Of a stretch of DNA of 64,000 bases, positions 24,889 to 36,059 are shown piece after piece. This DNA comes from Thermothelomyces thermophilus ATCC 42464. Taxonomy: Eukaryota > Ascomycota > Sordariomycetes > Sordariales > Chaetomiaceae. The stretch covers positions 3,658,001-3,722,000 of the forward strand of contig NC_016476.1 of the NCBI RefSeq assembly GCF_000226095.1, read 5' to 3'. Made by a program: the position numbers and the translations under genes. The notes under the pieces are model-generated. The model made no database searches, was not told the DNA's origin, and saw only the letters and a program-made list of their open reading frames with translations. Each line of letters starts with the position of its first letter. The stretch's first letter is position 1.

Positions 24889-25430
24889 TCTCTGACGAAG
24901 GCATAGTAGGCGCCTCTTGCCGCTCTTACCGCTTAATCGCCTCTAACTCGTCCAAGGTCGACAGACTACGCGCCACTATATCGGTACCTTTCTCTACTAA
25001 AAACTCCTTCTACTGACGAAGACGCCGGAGCCGTATAAGCTTTTCGGATAACTTGTGCTAGGCTTCTTCTAGATGGCGTTAGGATTTATCTAGCTTAAGT
25101 TCGGCATAACGTTTAGCATCCTTGATACGACGCTGCTCCTAGAGAATGCGATCTACTAGAACGAACATTAGGAATTACACTCAAAAAAAAAAAAAAAAAA
25201 AAGGGGAAGGAGACAAGCTTATAGGAAGAAAGCGGGATGCTAGAGCTATCGTAAGAACGACCTTGACAAACACAGGCCTTGTAACGCTTTATACGCGCGA
25301 TCATTTTGCAGACAAGACCTTAAGACGTATACCAAGAGCAAGGCATAACGATAAAACCGTTCTTAGCGATGTTCTAAGCAAGGGAAGCACGGTAACGTAC
25401 GGAATACGACTTCCGTTTCTCTACCGGCAT
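24860..25430 (-). pseudogene. asG-1 antisense gene: Zn2Cys6-like plus coiled coil, two exons
   Basis: Its function is unknown and I do not recognise a named family. Exon 1 is 25430-25223 (208 nt) and exon 2 is 25155-24860 (296 nt). They join in phase 1 to give 167 codons, with four or five RIP-type stops. Exon 1 has CSWY-x6-CKMIARIKRYKAC and GRSYD, that is C-x2-C-x6-C-x8-C-x2-C-x6-C with three Cys turned to Tyr by TG to TA changes. Exon 2 is a coiled coil followed by QKEFLVEKGTDIVARSL and LDELEA. The donor is ATAAG, probably GTAAG before RIP; the acceptor is TAG at 25158-25156. Its 3' end overlaps pol by 29 bases. Homologues lie at the same place in the other four asG copies. Confidence 0.65.
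25183..25202. repeat. 20-nt poly(A) run inside the antisense-gene intron
   Basis: Twenty A on the plus strand form poly(T) in the intron of the antisense gene, between donor and acceptor. It probably arose by slippage in a pyrimidine tract. Confidence 0.9.
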
Positions 25431-25521
25431 TTTGTCAGTATGGCAACCATGACATAGAAATAGGAAGAATATAGTACTCACAAGCGAAGGGTTATTAGCG
25501 CTATTTGAAACGGCCTAAGAG

Positions 25522-25540
25522 GGCTTTCGGGTCGAAAGCC
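25522..25540. other. asG-1 stem-loop upstream of the polypurine tract
   Basis: GGCTTTCG-GGT-CGAAAGCC is a perfect 8-bp stem with a 3-base loop, 18 bases before the 3' LTR. The same element occurs in asG-3, asG-4 and asG-5. It lies in the 3' UTR of the sense RNA and the leader of the antisense gene. Confidence 0.75.
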
Positions 25541-25557
25541 TTGAAGGAGGGGCATCG

Positions 25558-26004
25558 TGTCACAAATAAGCACATAGGCGGCCTGGCAGGCTGTAGCCAG
25601 GACACGGGACATTCCGATAGCCAATCACTCGATAGACCAATCAGAAGATTATCACCGCCAAGACTAAGGTCTTTACTAGTGATAATAACATGTCACCGTC
25701 GACAACGTAGAATCACAAAGTGAAAGGAGAAGTGGTACTAGTGATAACTATTAGAGAAGGACAGACAATTGTGTATATATAGCTAGCTAGTCACTCGTTA
25801 TAGTGGACTCTGGGAGTTCGCCAGTGGTAACAATCATAATTACAGTACTTATACCAAGCATTGCTGATTACTGTAAGAGACAACTCTAGTGTTGTTGTGA
25901 ACCCTTTGGCTTCACCGAATCCCTCAGACGACCCGCCTGCTCGTCACGCTCAGCCCGCCTCCGTCTGGACCCTTTCAGAAGAAGTCTGAGTTGGGTTCGT
26001 CACA
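25558..26004 (+). repeat. asG-1 3' LTR (447 bp)
   Basis: It starts TGTCACA and ends GTCACA. A TATATATA box at about 25774-25782 precedes the conserved AGTCACTCGTTAT, where R probably begins. It is less mutated than the 5' LTR of the same element. Confidence 0.95.
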
Positions 26005-26009
26005 CTATA

Positions 26010-26591
26010 CCTTGTAAGCATTATTAGAATACAAAGCCGCGAAAGCGTTATATAATAATAGAGGGTTTAAACAAGTGTTAAAACTATATTTGTATAGATA
26101 AGAAGTATAGTAGTCTAAACGTTATAGATGCCTATAGGTTCCTTGTTATTTTCCTTTATAGTCTTAGGTTACTAACTATCTTAGTCCTTTCGAATTTGTT
26201 AGAGTAAGAGAAGGTTTCGAGGGAGATTACTAAGACCGAGGCGTTACTTACTTAGACGTTAAGCCGTTTAAGTCGATTATATCGTTTATAATAATCCCTG
26301 CGCGATCGTGGTACCGAAGTTTTTCGTCGTGGTATAGCTCGTCTAGAGAAGGAGGAAGAGCTAGATACTCCTCTGCCGATATCGGAGATATAGACCCTCG
26401 TAGGTTAGGCTTAGGCGTTAGGTGCTTTTGATATACTTGATTAGGAGTCGATTAGGTTAGATCCTAGTCCTAATTCTGGCGGGTTCCCCTCTTTTTCTAT
26501 TAGGGAATAGGCTTTAGAGCCGGTTTTTATAGCTAGTTAGAATTCTACTAGTAGAATTACTTTAGTTTCTTAAGGCAATTTAGGTTTTTAA
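26010..26591 (+). pseudogene. asG-2 antisense gene, main part
   Basis: This continues the frame from 18403. The Cys cluster is C-x2-Y-x8-Y-x8-C-x2-Y-x6-Y, where each Tyr is TAT and so is probably a former Cys. The helical part gives EITKTEALLTQ and then LSRLYRL, followed by RGTEVFRRGIARLEKEEE. These match the other antisense genes in the Arg-Gly and Leu-Glu motif. A TACTAAC-like branch site and CTTAG near 26175-26190 suggest an intron of about 47 nt in the same place as the other copies. The gene runs opposite to asG-2 pol and meets its 3' end. Confidence 0.55.
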
Positions 26592-26599
26592 TAGGTTCT

Positions 26600-29500
26600 T
26601 ATAAGTTATCTTCTAGTCTAAAATCAAGCTATTTAACTAGGTACTATAGTTCTCTATTAATGATATATAAATCTAGAATCTCTTCGACGTCCTATTCTTT
26701 CTCTTTGTCCTTTGCTTCTATATATATAGCAACCTTAGCATTCTTTAGTACTAGTTCGAGAAGTAAAATATAAAAAATATCCGTCCATAGTCATATAGAT
26801 GATGGTAACGATAGTCAGTAGTTAGATGTCGAAATTTGTTCTTTAATAATAAAGGGTCTAACTTTTTTAAAGTCTAGCTTTATACTTAGTCGTTTGGTTT
26901 GTAAGTTTCGTACGATCAGGTAGACTTTGTCTCCCCTCTCTAGGCAAGGTCCCTTAAGCCTATGTTTATTATAGTAGTTCTTTATTCTAGTCTTAACAAA
27001 CTCGAGTTCCTTTTTAAGCTTTTTATATAATACGTACATTCATTCCGCTTTGACTGCTGCTCTTGGCACTATGACCTCTAGTCCTTGCCTAAGGTCTGCT
27101 TTATATCTGTAGTTTACAAAGAATGGTATAACTTTGGTCGTTTCTATTAGCGTTATATTATAAGCGAGTTATACTATTAGTAATAGTATAACCTAGTCGT
27201 CTTATTAATAGTTAACGTAAGAACGGAGATATTACTTAATAACTTGGTTTAGTTACTCCATTTATCTGTTAATCTATAGGTAATATATTATTAATAGCTT
27301 GCTATTAACGTCTAATCGTTACATTAACGCTTGCTAGAACTTTGATACGAACTTAGTATCTCTATTGGTAATCTATTCTTATAGCTAAGCATATACTAAT
27401 ATAACTTGCTAATAGATTACATCTACTAACTATTTCACTATCTAGGACTCCTTATAGGGAAAGAAGTATACCTATTTAGTCAGGCAATCTACTATAGTAA
27501 GAATACTATCATAGGTTACTCCTATAGCTATATCCTTAGATTCTAGTAGCTTTATAATAAAGTCTATTATAACTAAACTCTATAGTTTGTCAGCTATTAG
27601 CAGTGGCTAAAGTAGCCTATATAGCTTATATCGTGCCGTTTTGCTTCGATTATAAATGTCGTAGTTCTATACGACTTCCTTAACTTATACCGTTAACTAT
27701 AGAAAGTCGTAGTATTTCCTAATTTGTATAATAGTCTTTGTAACTCCTTCATATCCTCTGAGTTTCGACTTATAAAGTTCCCGAATTATTCATAGCTATT
27801 AATCCCCGTCGTAGATATATGCTTTGCCTTGGTACTAGAGTTTCCTATCTCTTTCTTCTACTCCGTTAGGTACTAGTAGTCTAGGTGCTACTTGATACTA
27901 TGTCTTGTTAATCCTTTCTTCTCAAAAGATTATATAATACTCTAAGAACGAGTCAAGTAGATCATCTTCTATAGGTATCTACGTTTCGTAATATAGCGTT
28001 CCGTCTGTCCGTTCCTTAAACAATGGTAGTATTATTTCCGTTCGTCCTTCCGTATGATCCGTTCGTCGGCTTAAGATGTCTGCTCGTACGTTCTCTTTGC
28101 CCTTCTTATAGTAGATCTCGAAGTTAAATTCTACGAGGAATTCTACCTATCGTATTTGTTGTCTGTTAAGCTCCTTCGTCGTCGTAAAGTATTATAAGTT
28201 CTTATGATCTATATATACTTGTACTGGTTCAATCGTGCTACTAAAGTATAGTCGCTATTCCTTAAAAGCTTCGATAATCGTAAGTAGTTCCTTGTTATAG
28301 ATTAGATAATTAAGATATAGTCTATTAAGCTTCTTTGAAAAGAAGGCTATAGGATATAGCTTTCCTTGTCTGTCTTATTATCCTAATTATCTTCTAATAG
28401 CGTAGTCTAAAGCGTCCGTTTCTACCTTAAATGGCTTCTTAGGGTCTAATAGTACTAGTACTAGATCTTTAGTAATGGCATTATAGATCTATGTAAATGC
28501 TTACTTATACTATTCTTTCTATTAGAATTTAGCGTTCTTCCTAGTAAGTTTATATAAAGGTCGTACGATCGCTCTAAAGTTCTTAATAAATATCTAGTAG
28601 AAGTTTATAAATCCGATAAAGCTTTGTACTTCTATAACTAATGTTAGTCGTAGCCAATTCTTAATAGCTTTAACCTTTAAAGGTTCTATCCGGATTTATC
28701 CTAGGGATATCTTGTATCCTAAAAATACCGTTTTCCTAATATAGAATTCGCTCTTTTCCTTGTTAACTAATAGTTTATATATATATAGCGCGTCTAGCAC
28801 TACTTTTATATACTTCTGGTGTTTATCTATCGTCTTAGAGAAGATAAGTATGTCATCGAGATAATATATCGTAAATTTGTTAAGAAAGGGTCAGATAGCT
28901 TGATCAATCAGGGCTTAGAACGTTACTAGCGTATTCGTAAGTCCGAATGGCATGACAAGGTACTTGTAGTAGCTATAGGATATCCTAAAGGCCGTTTTCC
29001 ACTTATTGCCTTCTTTGATCTATATATAGTTATAGGCCGATGGCAAGTTAAGATATATAAAATATTAGGCTCCTACTAACTAATCTTAGAGCTATAAGAT
29101 TAATAGTAATAGGTATCGGTTTTTTACGGTCTATTCGTTAAGTTACCGATAGTCAATATATAACTATAGCTTTCTATCTTTCTTAGGCATAAACAGGATT
29201 AAGTAGCCTATTAGCAATATTAATAGGCAAATATATCCTCTTCAAAGGTTCTCCTCTAAATATCGCTTAAGTTCTTTGTTTTAAGTCCAGCTTATATAAT
29301 AGATCTTAAAGAACTTTAGTCATACTCCTTCTTTAAGCTTAATCTCGTAATCTTATAGGCCGTATTCTAGTAGACCTTCTAGATACTTCGGTTCGAATGC
29401 TAGGTGTCCTTTGTATTCTTTTAGTACTTCCCTAGTCTTGTCTCGTCTCTCGGTTTTCTAATAGTATATAAACTTGGTTCTATCTATGGCGATACTAGCG

Positions 29501-30260
29501 ATTTCTCCTATCTTAACCTACTGCTCCTATTATAGTGCTCCGCATTTATTAACGGAGAGAATAACTATCGGCAGTTTAGCTTGTTCCTCTTATTGCGGTA
29601 TTGATGTCGTTATGCCGCCTCTTCTAGAGTCTGTAGTAGTCTGTTTACTACTATCTGTCTCTTACGGTAGATCTGTAGGATATGCCTTCCCTTGAGCATT
29701 GTCTGCTTATAATCCTTATATACTCCCTATCTTGCTAGTTAAATATAACTCCGTTCGGGGTTATAGGTAGCTACTATTCTTCTAACTAATGTCCGGGTTG
29801 TAATCTTTATACTATGGTAACCCTAATATTATATCTTTATCGTTACCTATATTTACAATACTTAATATAACTGCTATAATCTTTCCTACTATAGTAATAT
29901 CGATTGGTTTAGTTTCCCTATATACCTATTATATTAGAAATGGCCTTTTAACTATACTATACTTCTGCTTTATTCTTTAGGGTATCTATAGCTAATTTAT
30001 AAGCGTCGGCGAAATTAGGTTTATCTCTACTTTACTATCTATTAGTATAAGCATTTCGTGCTATTTCCATCATACTATTATCTATAGTCGCTTATCTTGC
30101 TGCCGTTATCCAAAGATTATAGCGATTTCCTATATTTCTGCTAGGAGGTCTTAATATAGTAGTCTCTTACGCTAGTTCCTCTTATACTACGCTACTACTC
30201 GCCGCTATATAGGCGTTAATAGTTTCCGGGCCCCTTAAAGGGCCCTGACCTGTTTCCTAG
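26600..30260 (-). pseudogene. asG-2 pro-pol, mutated
   Basis: On the minus strand, protease is near 30040, RT about 29230-28750, RNase H about 28500-28100 and integrase about 27900-27050. A chromodomain lies at about 26720-26610. The stretch complementary to 27039-26815 still reads MYVLYKKLKKELEFVKTRIK, part of the integrase C-terminal region shared with the intact pol at 60684-63998. It is in the -1 frame relative to gag. TAG and TAA stops are dense. The exact C-terminus is unclear. Confidence 0.75.
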
Positions 30261-32477
30261 GTTAGTGCTAACCTCTTTAGTTGTTTAGCTAATAGCGGCT
30301 TCGTCGATCGTGCTCATTTCTATAAGCTATTAAGTACTTACGGCTTTCTACCATTGAGTCCGTTCTACTTTTTGTCGTATATACTATAGCTTCATCTAAA
30401 GCTCCCGAATTCGCGATTTCTTTTCATCTACGTAATAGAGGTAATCGTTACTCTAGCACGAGTTCTATATATCTTGTCCTATTCCATAGTACCTAGGCTA
30501 GGCTCGTTTTGGAACTATTATAATGCCTTCTAGATCGCAGGCTTTGATCTTCTGGAGCAATTCGGCTGCTCTATTTCCTATATTATGGACCTATTCTATA
30601 GGATATAAGCTTCTGTCCTCATTTCCTTGTCAGGTCGGCTAGTAATTATTTTCGAATTTGTTATAGAAGTAGTATTAGTATCTATATACTATATATTAAA
30701 ACTAGGGCACTTATATATATGCCTCGTATTAAGGATATGGTCGTATAGTGTTGCCTAGGAGGTATTAGAATTCTTTTCTAAATCCTTCCTATTATATATA
30801 GACCGTAGGTACTCTAATACTATAGTAGGAATATTTCTTCTAATAGCTCTCCTATATATACTTGTCTTTTCCGCGATTCACGCATATAAACCAGTATTCT
30901 AAGTTCCGTACGTCGTTACTAAGTTACTAGTCATCAAGGTACTCGGCGTAGCTATCAGGCCTATCATATATTATAGGCTATCCTCCTTTAATAGTTTCTA
31001 TAATATATTAGAGTTCTCTTATCTTATCCCTTATCTTATTACTCTACTAGATAAGTCAAATCAAGCGTCTATCCCATTTACGTAGTTCTATATTAAGCTA
31101 GAAAACTTCATTATAGTACTATTTAATTCGTTCCTAGAGGAATAGAACATTAGGTCTAGGTCTTTCGATTCCCTAGGTATCGGTTATCTATAATCTATCC
31201 TACCTCTACATAACCGTAAAACCCTACTACCTTAAGGCTAGGAGAATCGAAATTGGCGATGTATATTCTCCTGCCGTATCCTATTCGGCAAGACCTATCT
31301 CTAGGTCTATAGTAACCAGTTCGGAGTACGGTGCTTATTCGTCTTTACCATTGCCATCGTGTCCGAAACTGTCTGTGTCACTGCCCTTATCTTTGTAGCT
31401 TGTGGCCGTTACTTTAATAATGTCCTTGGTAGTTTCGTTAATAGCCGTAATTTCCTTTCTAGGGATTGTCTTCTACTCTTTCTTTAGGCTTTAACATTCT
31501 TACTTATAGTACCCTTTCTTTCTATAGTTATAGTAGGTAATATTAGACTTATCTTTAGTTATCTTCTTCTAGTCTTGCTTCTATACTATATCTATATCTA
31601 TAGCTCCAGGGTATATCTTATATGAGGTACTAATATATATTTGCTTTTTTTTATTATTAGCCTTAACTATAGTTCTATTTATTTAACCTCGTTTCTACTA
31701 CTCTTATATATAGAGTTAATTATCGATTCTAATGGCCTATATAATATATTTATCTAGAGTCTTAGGCCGATTATACTTATATAGTTTATCTTTGACCTTT
31801 TCCTTTAAGCTATTATGGAATAGTTATATTAATACTTTATCATTAAGCTAAGACTTAAGTATGTCCTGTCTAAACTATATAATATAGGAGGCTACTAACT
31901 TGGTCTATTAGAGATTAGCAAGTCTTTTTTATATATAAATCTTCTTGTCTTTATCGCTAAAAACCTTCTAAAGCTCTTCTTCAAAACGGTTATAGGATTA
32001 AAAGACTGCTTATATAAATATATCTTGGTTATCTTCGTCTTCCTTAGTGAGATAGTCGTTCTATATAGGCTCAAACCATCTAAGTACCTTGCCCTCTAGT
32101 CTCGTAGCTATATAGAGGACTTTAGCTTTATCGTCTAGAAACTTGTCGTCATTAAGCCAGAAGTAGGATTAGAGGTTTGTTAGGAATCCTACGAGATCTT
32201 CCTTAGTTCCTCTATATTTGCTAGGTAGTTCGATCTTAATATGACTCGCTTTGGCGCCCTCAAGTGCCTTAATTTTAGTATAGGCCTTATTAACTAGTTT
32301 CTATAAGTACTTTTCGCCGTTCTCGAGTTCCTTAATTCAAGCTTAAGTAGCCTTGTCTCTGTAGTCTAACTCCCAGATTCGCTAATAGAGTTAACCAAGC
32401 TAGGTAAGCAGCTATTTAGCTATAATGTTAGTAGCTATATTAATGTCAAGGTCGAAGTTACCTCCGTTCTAAACCAT
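30216..32477 (-). pseudogene. asG-2 gag (753 codons, mutated)
   Basis: The ATG is complementary to 32475-32477, the stop to 30216-30218. The length of 2262 nt is exactly that of the gag genes in asG-1, asG-3 and asG-4, which shows no net indels in spite of heavy RIP. The zinc knuckle lies near 31520. Confidence 0.75.
30228..30258 (-). promoter_or_regulatory. asG-2 gag/pol -1 frameshift signal
   Basis: On the minus strand the heptamer AGGAAAC (30258-30252) is followed by a 6-nt spacer and the hairpin GGGCCC-TTTAAG-GGGCCC (30245-30228). The layout is the same as in the other three copies. Confidence 0.65.
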
Positions 32478-32504
32478 AATAGAACAAAGGGAGTAATAGC
32501 AATA

Positions 32505-32963
32505 TATGACGAACCTAACTTAGACTTCTTTTAAAAGGGTTTAGACGAAGGTAGATTAAGTAGGACAAGTAGGCAAGTCGTCTAAGGGATTTCGGTAAAG
32601 CTAAAGGGTTTATAACAACACTAGAGTTATCTCTTATAGTAGTTAACAACGATGCTTAGTATAAGTACTGTAATTATAAGGGTTACTATCACTAGTAAAC
32701 TCCTAGAGTCTACTATAACGAGTGACTATTTATATATATATATACTTCCATCGGTCGCTTATGGTCCCCTTCTATCCTGTCCTTAGATTGCCTTCGGTAG
32801 CTAGCTATCCTCTGCTATCTTTCCCTTTTTGGCAATTGTTTGCCCGTGGTAGCCCGCGCTCCCTAGCGATCCTATGTCAGCCTCGCTTCGTGCCCTTCCT
32901 GATTAGTGGCTCATTTAGCCTGCTACACCCTACTGGGTCGCGGTATATAGTTGGCTCGTGATA
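32505..32963 (-). repeat. asG-2 5' LTR (459 bp)
   Basis: It aligns with 17734-18191. The outer end at 32963 is followed by the TSD GGTTC at 32964-32968. Confidence 0.9.
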
Positions 32964-32968
32964 GGTTC

Positions 32969-34640
32969 TAAGGGAAGAAGTTACTAACTACCTAGGGAGT
33001 AGTAATACCTAAAAGCTCTTTAATAAACTATATATTAGGCCTATTTCCTATCTTAGAGAAGTAATAGCTAGAAGGCTAGAATAGCTTATAAGTCTTAGTC
33101 TTAAAATTAATAAATAGACTATTAGTTACCTATTTCCTTTATATATTGGGCTATATAGCTAAGGGAAGATATACTTTAATCTATATTAGTATAATATTAC
33201 TATAAGCCTATATAATATTAAAGGGCTTATATTAAGGAAGGAATACCTAAATAGTTACGACCTTCTAAATCCACTTTAGTATATATTGATAGTTTATAAG
33301 TTATATATCTATATCTTTCTAGAGGCTATTAGCGACTTAAAGCCTAAGTAGTTAGTATTATCCCCACGAAAATAGAAGGATATAGCTAGAAAACGATTCT
33401 AGGTAATCCTTTGCTACTTACGATGATTATACTAGGCTATAGTCATATATAACTAGATAGAATCTTATCTCTATTATATAGACTTTTATCTTTCTAATAA
33501 GTAGAGTCGAAAAAATCTATTTAAGACTTTATAAAATAAGGTCATTTACCCTAGCTTTCTTTTTCTATTACCTAGAGGCCATATATATTAGCTAATAATA
33601 TAGGCGATATTAAAGCAAAAGGGCTAGTAGGAATATAGGGTCTAGGTCGTTAAGTTCTATTACTTCTACTTTTAGGAGATATAATAGGGAGATAAGGTAT
33701 AGCTTAAGCTCCCCTAGTAGAAAGGCTATCTATATATAAGGCTAAAAGTGATGGAGGCTAAGAACAAGATATTAATACTCTAGCTTAGAACAATCTAAAT
33801 GGCTCTAGGTTATCTACCTAATAGCTCCCTTTAGCTAGAAAAGCCAAAGAATCCTTAAGGGGATATTAGTCCCTATTAACTACCTAGGTAGCCTATAGAT
33901 AAGCTACTTTACAGGCTACTAGTTCTATAGCTATAGCTATAGCTACAATAGGCAAAATTAGTTATCTCTATCTAGATAGAGAAAAGAGAAGATAACCTAT
34001 TGCCGATAAAGAAGTAACTAGTTATAAAGAAAGATCGCTAGGTTCCCCTAGACAATATAGTCTAATGGTTCCTTAGCAAGGCACCTAAGGGACTTAGGCT
34101 ACCTTAGCTACTTTAATAGGCGCTCGAGTATCTTTATAAGCTAAGGATAGCTATTTACTAGCACGTAGTAAAATAGGTAAAGGAGTAACTTATAGCTATA
34201 AAAGGATAAAGAAAGCCTTTAAGGTTATAGTAGTAGTAACTAGTTAAGTAGGTACCTTTAGTAATATAATAGCTACCTAGTTAGACTAAGACGAAGCTAA
34301 GTAAGCCGGTATAGATATAGGAGATACGCTTGACCTAAGCTACTAAGAAAGGACAGGCTTGTCGGCATTACCCTAGCGATAATCTAGCCAAATAGACTTG
34401 GCCCTTACTATTCGAACGTTTAGGGCCTAAAGATCTTAAGCTAGTTCCTAAGTACCCTCTATAGTTTATAGGCTAGGATATATTAGATACTAAAGTAGAA
34501 GCCTAGTAAAGGCGTTAGGCGTCTAAGAAATAGCCCTTACCTAAAGGTAATAATAAAGCTAGGTAGGCAAGGCGTCGTAAGAAACGTAAGTAAGGTTTTG
34601 GGTACAAATTTGCTAGTAGAAGCCTTAGGCAAATTCGAAG
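32969..34640 (+). pseudogene. Mid-H third ORF, main part (unknown product)
   Basis: One frame is open for about 555 codons from the asG-2 junction almost to the 3' LTR. Nearly all interruptions are TAG or TAA of RIP type; one TGA lies near 33420. Readable parts include LREEVTNYLGSSNT, KDIARKRF, LLFERLGPKDLKLVPKYPL and a basic C-terminus RRRKKRK. I do not recognise the protein. It sits after integrase and before the polypurine tract, the place where env-like or accessory genes occur in some gypsy elements. I see no convincing signal peptide or membrane span. It could be an accessory or captured gene. Confidence 0.5.
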
Positions 34641-34648
34641 GGGAAGTA
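34629..34648 (+). other. Mid-H polypurine tract
   Basis: AATTCGAAGGGGAAGTA abuts the 3' LTR that begins at 34649. It would prime plus-strand DNA synthesis. Confidence 0.6.
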
Positions 34649-35098
34649 TAGACTAAGGCTAGAAGTTCTTAATATGACTAGAGGGATATAAGGTATAGAT
34701 TTATTTTTCCGATTCTATAGAGCTTTATTATATATAATAGGTATAAATAGGGATTATATATCTAAGGGCACTAGATAGATAGATAAGGATAATAAATAGC
34801 TTTTAACACTCGTTTGCTCTAATAGATCCGAGTAACAGGATGCGGTTTTTCTTTCTTTTATAAGTTAGGGATATCCTTTTCTATATAAGTAGACTCTTCT
34901 ACGTCTATCTAGAGGGACATCACTATCGCCACCTCTACCTCTATTACCGTTACTATCCGAATGGCCGGACTTGCCTACTATGGCCGTGAATACTTGGATG
35001 CCCTAGACATTTTAAGCTAAAGCTCCTCCCTATTTGACCAGATAGAGGTTTGGTTCTAGAGGTGCTAAGTAGTGCTCTAGAGGGTTAGCACTAGCTTA
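34649..35098 (+). repeat. Mid-H 3' LTR (450 bp)
   Basis: Mate of 2681-3130. It is followed by ATAT (35099-35102), the 4-bp duplication, and then by the in-frame continuation of the Host-G gag. Confidence 0.85.
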
Positions 35099-36059
35099 AT
35101 ATCAAGTAATATTTAGATCTTCCCTAGTAATACTCCTTATTTAGTATATATATATAGTATATTAAGTAGTCTCGATCTATCGTTCTAGCAGCCGCTCTTG
35201 ACTACTACCTATATCCATAGAAAAGGTTATCCATAAATAGTAAGGTAGAGTTTCCTAAGGCTAATAATAGGGGCTTATATAAGCCTATATACTATAATAC
35301 TAATTAACCTTGACAATTCGGCTATAGATATAACAAGTCTTCCAAATATAACTAGTATAACTATAGATTTGACCGTAATTGTAGGTTTAATTATAATTAT
35401 AGATTTGACCGTAACTATAACTAGGATTGCTATAACTAGGATTACTACGACTAGGATTGCTATAAGCAAGGCAATCGTAGCCAAAAGCAGGTCAGGTTTC
35501 GTAATGATAACTGCTAGTAAAAGGAATATTATAACTATACTAACTTTACTAAAGAAGCTAGTAATAGCTCCGAGCTAGATTAATCTAACGCGTAGTTAAG
35601 TAAAAGTACTCCTAAATCTAGATCTAAATCTTCGGATAGTAATACTAGTATCATATACCTCGTTCTAGACTTATAACTTACTTACTATAAGTGCTATAAA
35701 TCCTTTAGCTTGTATATCGAACTATATACTTACGCTAAGCGATACTATAGAACTAGTCCTCTTCCTTTAGTCTATAATTACAAAGCTAATCTTTAGACTT
35801 GGCTTGTTATACCTATAGTTTCTATAATATCACTCTAGAGACGCGAAACGCTCTCTTCCGGCATCTAAAGGCATACGAAAATGCTAAATCTGGTAACATT
35901 TGCCGCCTACTAGGAACTCCTAGTAGGTAGTCAGATCTACCTGCTTTGCTACTAGAAAACGCGTACCAAGCTATAAATATACTAACTATAGACATTATAG
36001 TAAAAGCGTGCTAGGTTAGGGACGTACCTCCCAGGTATATGCCTAACTACCATAGTTTA
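35099..36059 (+). pseudogene. Host-G gag, 3' part with Tyr/Asp-rich tail
   Basis: It continues the frame broken at 2680. At 35330-35480 it holds tandem repeats that read YNYRFDRN twice and then x-DCYN/DYYD units several times, a low-complexity Tyr/Asp/Asn-rich gag tail. Part of the Tyr content may be mutated Cys. A knuckle-like LTYYKCYKSFSLYIELY follows at about 35680. Confidence 0.6.

Larger units (their letters stand above)
18404..26004 (+). mobile_element. asG-1: chromovirus inserted in the asG-2 antisense gene
   Basis: Two 447-bp LTRs (18404-18850 and 25558-26004) are flanked by the TSD CTATA at 18399-18403 and 26005-26009. The total is 7601 bp. The internal order is gag (18878-21139), a frameshift signal, pro-pol to 24888, a spliced gene on the opposite strand (24860-25430), a stem-loop, a polypurine tract and the 3' LTR. 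RIP is moderate: coding is easily readable but no long ORF survives. Confidence 0.95.
17734..32963 (-). mobile_element. asG-2: chromovirus on the minus strand, split by asG-1
   Basis: The LTRs are 17734-18191 (3' LTR in element orientation) and 32505-32963 (5' LTR), with TSD GGTTC on both sides. Removing asG-1 and its duplicated CTATA leaves about 7.6 kb. On the minus strand the order is gag (32477 down to 30216), pro-pol in the -1 frame, and a chromodomain near 26700. An oppositely oriented gene (plus strand) lies before the 3' LTR. It is RIP-mutated along its whole length. Confidence 0.9.
2681..35098 (+). mobile_element. Mid-H: Ty3/gypsy element inserted in the Host-G gag
   Basis: It is bounded by two 450-bp LTRs (2681-3130 and 34649-35098) in the same orientation. 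A 4-bp target duplication, ATAT, restores the Host-G reading frame. Domain order is gag, protease, RT, RNase H, integrase and then a further ORF before the polypurine tract and 3' LTR. It has been broken twice: by a LINE at 6501-11746 and by asG-2 at 17734-32963. Without these it is about 12 kb, long for this class. RIP is heavy throughout. Confidence 0.8.

Noticed and set aside
25113-25304. 63-codon minus-strand ORF with a long Phe run
   Set aside because: It reads through the intron of the asG-1 antisense gene; the Phe run is the intron poly(T), and after splicing a different, conserved frame continues.
2676-35103. A 5-bp target duplication for Mid-H
   Set aside because: TATAT on the left and ATATC on the right do not match; only the 4-bp ATAT matches and keeps the Host-G frame.
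35275-35578. Two 69-codon Ile/Thr/Val-rich ORFs on opposite strands
   Set aside because: They are wrong frames of the Tyr/Asp repeat region of the Host-G gag; the hydrophobic look comes from AT-rich repeats, not from a membrane protein.
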